64,000 nucleotides of DNA from Plantago elongata (Eukaryota; Streptophyta; Magnoliopsida; Lamiales; Plantaginaceae), in NCBI GenBank assembly GCA_036897095.1, contig JAYMSP010000152.1, positions 1 through 64,000 of the forward strand, written 5' to 3'. Positions 1 through 10,509 of this stretch are shown piece after piece. The notes beneath the pieces are model-generated. The model ran no database searches, had not been told where the DNA came from, and saw only the letters and a program-made list of their open reading frames with translations. The translations under genes and the position numbers were made by a program. The number at the start of each line of letters is the position of its first letter. Position 1 is the first letter of the stretch.

Positions 1-144
1 GAGGTGGCCGGAGGGGGAGAATTTCACGGCGGAGACGTCGTGAGTGTGGCCGGTGAGGGTGTGTTTTAGGCGGTAGGTTTCTGCTGCCAGCTGAGCTGCT
101 GTTCCATCTCCATGAAAAGAAGAAGATTTCTCGTCCAACTTCAT
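1..144 (-). CDS. WDR5-type WD40 protein, N-terminal part (cut by window edge)
   Basis: The first 48 codons of a minus-strand gene lie here; the ATG is at 144-142 and the frame runs off position 1. After a short Ser- and Ala-rich leader the translation reads YRLKHTLTGHTHDVSAVKF, the signature of the first WD40 blade of plant WDR5a/WDR5b. WDR5 is the beta-propeller core subunit of COMPASS-like H3K4 methyltransferase complexes in the nucleus. The GH dipeptide and the following SAVKFSPSG are typical of a WD repeat start. The rest of the propeller is outside the window, so WDR5a and WDR5b cannot be told apart and integrity cannot be judged. The roughly 90 bp upstream (145-235) would be its 5' UTR and proximal promoter. 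Confidence 0.85.
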   Translation of the reverse strand, partial: MKLDEKSSSFHGDGTAAQLAAETYRLKHTLTGHTHDVSAVKFSPSGHL

Positions 145-1790
145 TTTCCAACTGTGGGTGTGTAGAAGTGCAAAGATTTCTGTCTCCTCCATAACGACTT
201 AGTTTACTATTAGATTTTCAGTTAACTTTTCAGTTCAATGAGCTTTTCTTCATAGAAAACTTAACTTATTATGTGAATGCACAACTTTTTTAACAAACTA
301 GTTGAAAAGCTAACTGGTTTGAGGAGCTAATCAAGTTAGCTTGTTGAAAGCAAAACAGTTACTTGACAGGCTACCGGTAACTTTTTTAGCTAGTTTTGCT
401 AAACAGAGCCATGATTTGTACAATATCTAACTTAAGCATTCGACCCCAGTCTCTTAGACTTAGAAGTTAGACCGTTGAGTAATCCACTCAATCCGAAGTC
501 CAACCCACATGAATATTTGCAGAATCTTGAGCCAAGTAAGAACCTTCAACCATACTTTTCTTGTAACAAGAAAACTAGATCGTTCATATTTCAAACAAAC
601 CAAATTACATGCAATAAAACATGCTACAACATTATACATGCAACAAGGAATAAAAGCACGAGTACTAGCACAATAAGTACAAACAACTTATTTAGAAGAT
701 GACATATCTCATCTACTGAAGGGAGATGCTCCATTGAGGTGTCCGTCATTACATTTGCAGAAGGAGAATGTCATTGCCTGGCTGATACAAGTTGTGATGC
801 AGAGTTGTAAGGCTCATTGATTGAGAAACACCAACCACATAATTTACCACACGTCTGGCAGAGATAGTACTATAACTTCCCGAGGTTTTCATCGCTGGAG
901 TTGATAAAAATGCCCGCATCAGAACGACATCCCTGAGAAACACACTTCTGCATACCGTAGATTTTGCTCGCCAGAGTACTAGTTATGCCAGTCGAGGGTT
1001 TGAGGATTGATTCAACCTCTAAAACTGATACAACAAGAGGAATAGGTTACAATCACCCGCCAAAAGTGCAGCAACGCTCATAAGAGTAAAAGAGTTTACC
1101 AATGTTTGCATTCTCTTATGAAACGGCTAAATAGATTTAGTCGGATCCCTCTGACACGGGTGCCAGAAATGGGGATATGTCAGCATGCTCGGGCTGTCGC
1201 ACAGACGATGACTGGTCAAGCTAGATTTAGACATTGCAATAGTAAGTAATAGACAAGAATGGAAGTAAAAAACGAAACGTGGATTTTGTCCTATTTATAG
1301 ACGTGAAGGATATCAAGACATGATCAAAAATATTAACAAGTCATACTGAGGGAAGCCTTCGGCATGGGATTTACGCGATCAGTTTAAGCCTGGAATTGCA
1401 AGAGAATTTATGCTCGAGGGCGTGTCTTCGACAAGGGAAAAGACAGTCTACTAACATGATGGGGGAATTATCCAAGTATTTAACACAATACGAGGCGAAG
1501 GTATCAACAAAAGCAGTCAAAAGGGATTCATGATACAACTTGTAAAGTCAAAAGATGCAGGATGAATCACGTTGCCCCAGGATCTCTAAAGTGCATAAAG
1601 TAGAATAAAAGTAACATATGTTCGAAGGGAAGCAACAATTCGACATACACATAGAGTTGGGTGACTGGTTCCTACTTAGTCTGCTCCCGCGGGACGACCG
1701 ACCTGAGAGTTCTCACCTTGAGACTTATCAGAATCAGAGGATGTCTCCTCGGCTGAAGCTCACTTAAGCTTCTCATCAAGGTCCTTCGAC
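145..1790. other. Intergenic region, possible MITE remnant at about 236-412
   Basis: No gene is recognised. The stretch 236-412, read on the minus strand, begins GGCTCTGTTTAGCAAAACTAG and continues with the short AGCTAA/AGTTAGC-rich text common at the ends of non-autonomous hAT-like elements in dicots. A matching inverted end is not evident on the other side, so it is at most a one-ended remnant. The remaining 1.4 kb gives only short unsupported reading frames. Confidence 0.3.
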
Positions 1791-1796
1791 TTAGTA

Positions 1797-4700
1797 TCAA
1801 TGGAGCCATGTAAAATCCCCAAACCAATCAGGGTAGAGCTCTCGGACGGGGAACCTCGAGGGTGGAGTGTTTCGCCCGGGCTCAGCCTCGAGCTCTGGCT
1901 CGACTAGTGGCCAAAACCCCTCGGCATTGACGACATTCATATCAATGTTATCTCGTGGATCTATCATCACGCAGGGACGTCCGTCAACATCCTGATCAAC
2001 CTGAGCAGCCCCATTCGCATTATAGTTTGATGCGAGCAAACCCAAACGGACCAGTCTGAGAATAGCCAATTCGAAACCTATAGAAAAGTTTTTCGTCTTC
2101 GCCATAACATTGATATAAACAAATGAGCCATATCCAAGGAAGTTGTGCACATCTTGTACCCTCGTATCACGTAACTCAGATTTCACGCGATCCATTGTAT
2201 TGTAGAACTCTTTGGCAATAAAATTACTCAGTGCGAGGTGCCTCTTGAAAAATCGATCATTTTTATCTCTAGCCTTAGCAACAACAAGTGTTTGAATAGT
2301 CGCCTAATGAGAACTCTCGGCCTGTTCATACTTGGCCTCGGCAACTTGATGGCTCGAATGCAACTGAGCAACTTCACTTTCGAGGGCATTTCTCTTCTCT
2401 TTTTCAGAGTGATATAGAGAAGTGTACTTGACACATTCTTCCTTTGTGCGGTCGAATTGATGCTGGAAGCATTGCAGACCCCGAAAAGTATAAGCAACAT
2501 GCGTTCAAAGGCAATTATAAGAATTCTCATGCAAGTGAATTTGCAGACAAGTACAATAAATCCCTGGCAGAAATCCATGGTTCAATGTTAGTTCGAAGGC
2601 TTGAGCTCAGATAAGAAACATTCAAGTATAATTTAAAGCTAAAATTTGAAGGCATAAAAGAAAGAAGTAGATGTACTTACAGCTTGAGCCACATTGAAAA
2701 TTGAAGAGGCTTGATCTTCCCAGGACATCGCACTGACCCTGAGGACCTTGAAAGGTATTGTCGACTCCACGTAAGGTTCAGTGCGGAGAGGTGATCTATT
2801 AGTAGAATTCTCGGGTTCATCATGCCTCGAACGTCGAAGGCCTTCGTGGGGAAGTGGGACATGATCAAGATTTATCTCAGTGGACTAATCCTAAATTAGG
2901 TTGTCATCAAGGTCCAGGTCTTCGGTCTGAAGAAGTTACCACCACCCAGATCAAAATTGTTGCGGACACCTCTGCCCTCAAAGTTAACATCCTCGACTAA
3001 AGGATTAGGGTTGTTTGGTGGGATCTCGGGTTGTTCAGGTATAACAACATGTGGCTGAGGTTGTTCAGGCCCACCCTAAGCTTCGAGGACTGGACCAACA
3101 CCATTGCCCCGAGTGTTGAGTATTGGACCCTCAGGTGTTGTTCGGGAATGGGCGCTGACCCGTCTGTGGGTGGATTAAGCTCAAAGGCAATGTTAACTAG
3201 AGCATCCTAAAGAACCTTTCAGTCAACCGTTGAGTACCCAAGTCTTCTTGTTGGTGACGGGAGTGCCTATGATCCATCTCCTCCATAGACCTCACTATCC
3301 AGCGACATGCATATAATGTTAAATATCATAAACAATTCGAAAATAGGGAAGCCTCGAACACATATTTAAACTTACCAAGGTCAAAATTGTTAGCACAATA
3401 TACGGAGACATTGGTAAAGTGTGCCAAATACATGATGGGTTGAAACAAAGAAACCATAGGGGTACATCTAACGCTCCTCTTGGAGCTACCCCTCGTATCG
3501 AAGTGCCCATGCAAGAAAGTTTGAACGATGATGGTTGTGTCGAGGGGCTGTGATCTGATCGATCCTCCACCAATTCAAAATTCTCCAAGCCCCTCGAATG
3601 CCTTGGGGATTCAGGGGTAATTGCAGCCAGAACCACTTCTTCTTCCAAGAGGGACCGTTAGAGGAAGTAAAGGGACGAAATAATTAGAACTATTCCCCCT
3701 AATCAACATAGTACATACCTCTGGTTGTGCTAGGGGCTTTGGCTAATGTAAAACATGCAAAAACATTCGACAAGTTAAAGCGAAGTCCCTTCGCTCGGAG
3801 GAAGCCACTAAAATTTTTATCTCGTTGGAAAGTATGTGTTGGGGAAAGAGCAAGGCGATTGAAAAAGGCCAAGAATTTTGGATTTAAGGGAACCCTAAGG
3901 CCATTCTTGAGTGTAGCAACATGAATACTAGAATAATTCCTGGGAGGAGCGAACATTCGTTGGAACGGTCCGACACCAGTATCTCAATCTCATAAGGTAT
4001 CTTGAACCGATGACAAGTTGAAGGATGTCGTCCTCCTTAAAATTTGAAGCAAGGTCAAAGAAGCGATGAGGACTTGGTGGTGGATTCGTAAGGAGTGGAT
4101 CGTGTTGATCCACTGGAGCAGGGGCCTCAGGAGGAATTTTTTTTTAAAGCAAATTAAAGTCCAATAAAACGTGAGTAACTGAACATCAAATGTTGGAGAG
4201 AATCCAAATATAAACTCAAGCATCAAGGCCTAAAGGATCAACATGATCCCAAGCCGAACTACTTAGTTGTCTAGTAAATGTAACTCTAATCTAGAATTAT
4301 TATTACAAGAAACCATCTAATACTCAATCTATAAATCAACTAAACGTCAACTCTGGCTAGGACTCCAGAAAACTGTGATCTCAATCAACAGAGTCTTCCA
4401 ATGACAAGCCACTCCATGATTCCAACAAAGCTAATACTCAGGAGGAATTTGTTGATTCTCCCCATCTTGATCCATCCCACCGTCAAACTCTTCTCCTGCG
4501 AACCAACAACAAAATAATTAGTTTCAGAAGAGTTCAAATCTCGGGATGAATGGGGAGAGGATGTTCGATGGTGTATAGGAAACTCTAACTCGACTGAATG
4601 ATGGGGTATTCGATGGGAAGCCCTCGAACTAAGCTTAGGAGACTTTGTTGCGGTGTGATGGCGTGGTGTTCGAGGGGATTTGTTCCCGCCTTGAGTCGAA

Positions 4701-5260
4701 CTAGGATGATATTGAGGAGAGAGTGTGTGGTGGACTCCAACCCCTAGGATATAGTCGGGTGACTTGTGCATATACTCAGGGGAAGTGTTGGTAAGATCCA
4801 TTATGGGAGGGGTTATTCGAGGGTGTGTCCTCGAGCTAGACTCGGCTGCAATAGTTGGTTCGGGTGATTTTTGTCTATTACTAGGAGGGCTTGCAGAATT
4901 TCTACGGGATTGATCTTCTAGGGTTAGAGGGGATGGCTGCTGATAACGGGCCAGGGTACTAGGAGAAAAACCTGGATTATCTTGACGCACCCCTTGCGAG
5001 TTTAAAATACGCAAGGGATTGACAGCAACAGCATGAGGTGAACTCCTGCGAGCTCTTGGGGGACTAGGACTCAGGGATGATGATGAAAGAGAAATGTAAA
5101 CCCTAGCGGGACTGTTCAAACGTTGTCTAACTCGAGGGGCGTTGTCACTAGGAGAGGAAGAGATGCGGTTTATTCGACCAGGGTTAATCCCAAGCACTGG
5201 GCTCACTCGAGTTCTCCCTACTCGCCCATTGTTGGAATCACTCAGAGAATCAGAAGACAT
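1797..5260 (-). mobile_element. Decayed Ty3/gypsy-type gag-like ORF (Transposase_28, 'putative gypsy type transposon' family), fossil
   Basis: Minus-strand coding debris extends over about 3.5 kb. The 5' end (4385-5260) starts at an ATG and encodes about 290 residues that are extremely Ser/Pro/Arg-rich, as in the low-complexity leaders of this family. The segment around 3699-3956 resembles the conserved module of the plant Transposase_28 proteins (GLRVPLNPKFLAFFNRLALSP). Segments between 3650 and 1797 look like the downstream charged and coiled-coil part. The element is broken in several places and no intact LTR pair was found. Age cannot be measured without a sister copy, but the decay suggests an old insertion. 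The family assignment rests on recalled motif resemblance, not a search. Confidence 0.5.
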
Positions 5261-5326
5261 GTTGTTGGTGGGGAAAATAATTTGGATAGGAGAAAAAAGC
5301 GACGGATCAACAAATGATCGGAACAA

Positions 5327-6308
5327 AAAGAAATAAAAAATCGGATGAGAAGATATGGGAAGAAAAATTCATTAGCTCTGCAAAGAATGGGTTAAGGCTA
5401 TTATTACAAGGATCCTCCAACTACAAAATTGGGGTAGGAGACCAACAAGAAGAAGAGGGAGGGAGGGAGGGATTGGTCTCTCAAAGAAACAAAATGCAAG
5501 ACGCAGTTCACCACCAAGTTTAATAAAAAAAGATCATATTTGAACAACTCAGATTGCATTTCCATAAAAAAAATTGAAATGTACTTTTATTGATTTTTTA
5601 ACTATGATAATATATGTTTTAAAACTTTTGCATGACTTAATTTCAATATAGTAATAATCGAATGTATCAAGTATGATATCTTAAGCTTGTTTATTGATGT
5701 TTTAAGGACATATCTGAAATTTTTAGATTTGTTTAACGATGATTTAATGATGTTATTAGATTGTCGATTAAAACTATCATGTGTGACCTTAAAACTAGTA
5801 TACTATATCTTAACAAATTATAAAATAAGGTTAAAAGTATAATTGAAACATATAATACCGATGTATCAAAACCATCACATTATTTCTTAAACCAATGACA
5901 AAGTGCATTTCAACCGTAACTTTCGATGTTAATAACTTAAAACCAAAACATCATCTATAAAAATGATAACAAAAAAATGTGTGTTTCAGCGGTTATTAAA
6001 AAAATCGACCGGTCAGATTGTCAAATCCTAAAAACCGCAAAATCCATAAAACACACTGATTTGTCTATCTTTTAGGAAAATCTTACATTTTTCAAGACTT
6101 TGACTTTGTGTTCAGATCAACTGTAACTGATTTATGTAAAAATATTGTTGCAAAACATAGAAAAGTTGGTTTATTTTTGAATAAATTATGTTAATAATAT
6201 TCTCCCAGTTGGTCTATTTTTGAATAAATTATGTAAATAATATTCTCCCTTTTTTGATGATTTAACACATGAATTTAGTAAATAATTCTTTATGATAATA
6301 TATACTAC
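5327..6308. other. AT-rich spacer with a 43-bp direct tandem repeat
   Basis: No gene is recognised. Positions 6165-6207 and 6208-6250 are two near-identical 43-bp copies in direct tandem, with two substitutions between them. They lie about 60 bp upstream of the TATA box of the multi-CLE gene. The rest is low-complexity AT-rich sequence. Confidence 0.6.
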
Positions 6309-6317
6309 TATATATAT
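6309..6317 (+). promoter_or_regulatory. Probable TATA box of the multi-CLE gene
   Basis: TATATATAT stands 62 bp before the first in-frame ATG (6371) and 86 bp before the preferred ATG (6395), a normal distance for a plant promoter with a short leader. Confidence 0.4.
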
Positions 6318-6394
6318 GAGATAGGAAGGGTGGCAGAGATCTGAGCTAAGCAGTTGACAATTATCTTCTTATGTTACTGACTTGCTTGTATAAC

Positions 6395-6874
6395 ATGGCT
6401 TCAAATTCTAAAATAATGTTGTTTGTTGTGTATTTTGTTGTTATTCTTGCACACAGAATGAGTTCATCAACAGCACGCATACAGGGTCACCAAGGATTTC
6501 CAAGTAAACTTTTTGTTCATGGACATTTAATCGAACCCTCCCACAATACGTACGAATTTTCATACAGACAAGTACCCGGTGGAATGGATGGCCTACATAA
6601 TCCTCGGATCCGCGAACCCTCCCACAATACGTATGGATCTTCATACAGACAAGTACCCAGAGGACCGGATGGCATACATAATCCTTGGATCCGTGAACCC
6701 TCCAGCAATACGTATGGATCTTCATACAGACATGTACCCAGTGGACCGGATGGCCTACATAATCCTCGGATCCGTGAACCCTCCCACAATACGTATGGAT
6801 CTTCATACAGACAAGTACCTAGTGGACCGAATCCTTGGATCCGTGCGCCTGTGCCCAGAGAGTTGCTGAATTAG
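6395..6874 (+). CDS. Multi-CLE secreted peptide precursor (four tandem CLE-like units)
   Basis: A single-exon frame of 159 residues. ATG 6395 is chosen over an in-frame ATG at 6371 because it gives MASNSK followed directly by a hydrophobic signal peptide (about residues 7-22), as in the two CLE genes downstream. From residue 47 the protein is a head-to-tail array: units 47-73, 74-100 and 101-127 are 27 residues, and unit 128-150 is 23. Each carries a CLE-like dodecapeptide: RQVPGGMDGLHN (58-69), RQVPRGPDGIHN (85-96), RHVPSGPDGLHN (112-123) and a shortened RQVPSGPNPWIR (139-150). The CLE consensus is close to RxVPxGPxPxHN, so the match is strong except for Gly at position 9. CLE peptides are proteolytically released, hydroxylated at Pro4/Pro7, and sensed by CLV1/BAM/PXY-type LRR receptor kinases. 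Expression of this gene is inferred. A proline-rich repeat protein unrelated to CLE is the main alternative, but the dodecapeptide agreement makes that less likely. Confidence 0.72.
   Translation: MASNSKIMLFVVYFVVILAHRMSSSTARIQGHQGFPSKLFVHGHLIEPSHNTYEFSYRQVPGGMDGLHNPRIREPSHNTYGSSYRQVPRGPDGIHNPWIREPSSNTYGSSYRHVPSGPDGLHNPRIREPSHNTYGSSYRQVPSGPNPWIRAPVPRELLN
6533..6844 (+). repeat. 81-bp in-frame tandem repeat, 3 full copies and one of 69 bp
   Basis: Unit starts are at 6533, 6614, 6695 and 6776. The unit length is a multiple of three, so the frame is kept, and the copies differ by scattered substitutions. The last copy lacks 12 nt, which removes DGLH from the dodecapeptide. The same periodicity keeps two antisense frames open, which are not genes. 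Confidence 0.9.
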
Positions 6875-6899
6875 ATAGCTTCGACTTGATTATATTATA

Positions 6900-7830
6900 T
6901 CTGGATTATATTTACTAATAATGTAAAACAACATACATATATGTGAGAGCTTATGTTGAATAAAAATTGCCAAACGGTATTTCATATATTTGTTTATATT
7001 TCCCTAATTTCTAACACTTCTTATATTCCATAAATTATTACAAACTTTTTGGAAAATATTTTAGTACTCCGTTTCCCAATTCTGACTATAATCTACATTT
7101 TCCTCATACCGGTCAAAAGGATATAATTCAATAGAAATGTTTCACTTATGATTTAATCAATTTAGTATATCATAGTAAAGAGGCAACAAAAAACAAACAG
7201 AAACTTATAATTAAATTATTGATAGAGAGAAATCAACATTTAAGGATATTTGACTAATTTATATTCTTGTATATCTATGATCGTAATTTTTAAATACATT
7301 TGATTACCACAGATCATATCTCTCCATCTCATATTAAGAGAAAAACTTGATTATATTTACTAATAATGTAAAACAACATATTTACTAATAATGTAAAACA
7401 ACATACATATATGTGTGAGATTATGTTGAATAAAAATTGCCAAAAGGCATATATTTGTTTTATTTTTCCCTAATTTCTAACACTTCTTACTATTCCATGA
7501 ATTATTACAAACTTTTGGGAAAATATTTTAATACTTTGCAATTCTCAGTACTATACCTTTTCCCGTCGCGCTTCCCAATTCTAACTACAATCTACATTTT
7601 TCTCATACAGTTCAAAAGGATATAATTTAATAGAAATGTTTCACTTATGATTTAATCAATTAAGTACATTATAGTAAATTAAAGATATGATGGACACTTA
7701 TTATTAAATTATTGATACAGTGAAATCAACATTAAAATTTGACTAATTTATATTCTTGTATATCTATGATCGCAATTTTTAAATACATTTGATTACACAA
7801 ATAATATCCCTCCATCTCATATCAAGAGTA
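6900..7830. repeat. About 0.45-kb direct tandem duplication of the multi-CLE 3' flank
   Basis: Two copies in direct orientation, roughly 6904-7340 and 7346-7826, share the text from ATTTACTAATAATGTAAAAC through TTGAATAAAAATTGCC and TTCACTTATGATTTAATCAA to CCATCTCATAT, with small indels and substitutions. The junction contains an extra short duplication of about 29 bp (ATTTACTAATAATGTAAAACAACAT). The first copy begins only about 30 bp after the stop codon, so it includes the probable 3' UTR and polyadenylation region. Confidence 0.85.
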
Positions 7831-8009
7831 AAACTTTTGGCAATAAAATAGTTTCTCATATAGTTGGGTGACTTTCTAACACTTATATTCGGAGAGCGAA
7901 AGTCTTTCTGATAAGTGCACATGCGCAAAAAAACTATTGCAATTTGCAAGTGTGAAAATGTTCAGCAAGTAAGTAATAGAGAAAGTGTAATACACAACAT
8001 CTCACATCG

Positions 8010-8665
8010 CTTGTGAGTAGAAGGAATGAAAGATATATATGTAGACCAACCCTCTCTTATGGTATAGGCCTTTTGGGAAAATCCAAAATAAATCCGTGTA
8101 GGCTCTGGCCCAAAGCGGACAATATCATACCGAGTGGTGGAACAATCATGCGTAATCTTGGGCACATTAGTGGTCGGTTCGTTACAAATTGTATCAGAGC
8201 GGGACTTTCCAAAATTGCGAGAACTAAGTGCCATGCGTAGCAAAGTGCTGCTACACTGTTAGTGGCGTAACCTTGGGCACATTAGTGGTCGGTTCGTTAC
8301 AAATTGTATCAGAGCGGGACTTTCCAAAATTGCGGGAACTAAGTGCCATGCGTAGCAAAGTGCTGCTACACTGTTAGTGGTCGGTTCGTTACAAATTGTA
8401 TCAGAGCGGGACTTTCCAAAATTGCGGGAACTAAGTGTCATGCGTAGCAAAGTGCTGCTACACTGTACGGGTGGTGGGATCCACTTCTAGAATCTTGCAC
8501 GGATGGTTGGTCCCGGAAAAAAATCCAAGGAAGCTCGACGAGGACGTCAAGAATTTAAGGGTGGTGGAATGTGGACAATATCATACCAAGTTGTGGGACA
8601 ATCATGCGTAACCTTGCCGGCCCAACAGACCAGGTCTACATCCATTAGTGGTCGGGTCATTACAG
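8010..8665 (+). mobile_element. LTR-retrotransposon end fragments with primer-site motif, fossil
   Basis: The text around 8075-8190 (gggaaaatccaaaat, cccaaagcggacaatatcat, cggttcgttaca, then TTGTATCAGAGCGGG) is typical of the 3' end of a plant LTR followed by the initiator-Met tRNA primer-binding site (usual form TGGTATCAGAGC). A second LTR-end-like copy lies at about 8570-8664. Between them the primer-site segment occurs three times in tandem (about 8157-8272, 8273-8372 and 8373-8465). No coding part of the element is left; it is a broken remnant. The superfamily cannot be stated. Confidence 0.6.
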
Positions 8666-10509
8666 AAAGTAAGTGCATAAAGTAAATAACACAACAACTT
8701 TTATAGTGGTATCTAAAAGTGGTGTAATCCTTCAACTACACTTGGCCATTTTTGAGATCTAGAATCCACTAAGATAGAATATGAGATACCCTTACAAAAT
8801 TATTTCTCTCGATTCCTTTAACACGAAGTTCCTAACCAAATGTTCCCCCTGAGTTGTTCCCAAACTTTTCTAGCCAAGTACTTACTCAATAACCTTTCTT
8901 AAACTTTGGAGTTGTTCCTTAGTTTCTCGAATTAAGTACATCTTCTACTCCACTCCTTCATGGTGTTGGTTAAGATATGGTTGTCATATTAGCAGAATAA
9001 TAACTTCTGTTGTTATGTAATCATGCTTTTCGAATAACAATCACTTAACACCATTTGCAATGTGGGGTGATATGTTCTTTTCTATTGCTTGTTCACAGGA
9101 ATGAATCACTTAGTAAGTCGGAACAGTACTTTGATTCAACTCATTCACATAACACATTGATTGTTAAAAGATCAGTACACTTGGAACTTTTGTGATACTT
9201 AGAATCAAGAGCTTGTAGTCGTAACAGTAAGCTAGAAGTTGGCAAAAGGTTTTAGATGCTTGATATGTAACTAGTAAGTTCTGATAAATCAGCGTCAGAA
9301 GTGTATTTTTCAAATGTACTAAGTGGTGATATTTATAAGTGAAAAACAACATGTTTGAATTACTATCTATTAGGCTCTTAAGATTCAAATTACAAAAAAA
9401 TTTGTTATTACGATCAGAAGTTTTCTCTTTCTTTAGAGATTTTGCTTTTGTCGAGCAAGCTGTGTATTTGCATGACTGCACTGTTCTAATTTTGTCATGT
9501 TGCGCCAACGGAACAATGCACACGATCTGATACTATGCATACCGCTTTCAGAAACACTTAAGCTTCTCAGATACTTAGTATAACATTTTTTTTAAACGGC
9601 TAAAGAGTGACTCGAACCCCTGATCTATTGGTTGAAGGTGAATCGTCTTACCAGCTGAGTTGCGCTTCATTGTCGATACTTAGTAAAACATTGTTTTATT
9701 TAAACATAGTTTTAACCAAGCTATCTTGAGCATTTGGTTTATGAGGCACAAAATCATAGTCTTAAACAATCTTGTACAGTCTTCAAGTCTTCAAATAGTT
9801 GAGCTCTTTTGTTTAGTGCCTTCTTCTTGATCTTCTTTAAATATATAAAAATTGCATTCAGTGACTTAACATTCTATACAAGATTTACTAGACTAATCAT
9901 ACTAAGTAGAGAACTCTCCTGAAAATCCAGAAAGTCCTGAGAATTCTACAGAAAACGATTCAGCCGCACAATTAATATATAATAATACACAATTTTGCAA
10001 ATGCACAAAAATTTCACAAATTACATACAACACACACACAATTAATATATAATATTACAGAACACTCACAAAAATTTAAACTTTTTAGATTAAGTCCGTC
10101 CTTATGGTGTTATGATCAAAACCAAACATATCAGAATGTTACTTTCTGCATCTGGCAATAAACTCCACAAAATTTGCATGGAATTTCCTTTAGTCCAAGG
10201 AGACTATAGCCACAAGCATCTGGACAAAACTATCATAAACTCAAGTAGTCAATATCAAGTTTTCTTTGTCATTCATTTGGCTTATTATTCGATTCACTTT
10301 GTTCATTGGATTTCTTCTGTTCACCAATTTAATTTAATTTACATTTTCTATTTCTAATGTAACACAAGCAATAGTACTACAAACCAATTGTTAAGACTTC
10401 TAAAAGGACCAATTGCTAGGAAACTCATCTCATCAATCAATTCATCATTACATAAACCAACTCAATCAAGCATACAACCAAACTGCCATTTCAAAAAATA
10501 AAAATAAAA
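8666..10509. other. Intergenic spacer upstream of the MATE gene
   Basis: No gene is recognised. It contains one SINE copy (9588-9674, listed separately). The last 150 bp or so before 10510 are C/A-rich and would be the promoter and 5' UTR of the MATE gene. Confidence 0.5.
9588..9674 (-). mobile_element. Short tRNA-derived SINE, copy C, with target-site duplication
   Basis: Read on the minus strand this is CGACAATGAAGCGCAACTC followed by GCTGGTAAGACG (A-box-like) and GGGGTTCGAGTC (B box), ending CTTTAGCCGTTT and an A-rich tail. It matches the copies at 57206 and 61941. The flanks 9570-9587 and 9675-9692 form an 18-bp direct repeat (GATACTTAGTaTAACATT / GATACTTAGTaAAACATT, one mismatch), which marks a retroposition event. 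Confidence 0.75.

Noticed and set aside
6441-6806. Two overlapping minus-strand frames with repeated CMKIHTYCGR-like text
   Set aside because: Shadow of the 81-bp in-frame repeat of the multi-CLE gene; no signal peptide, no independent start context.
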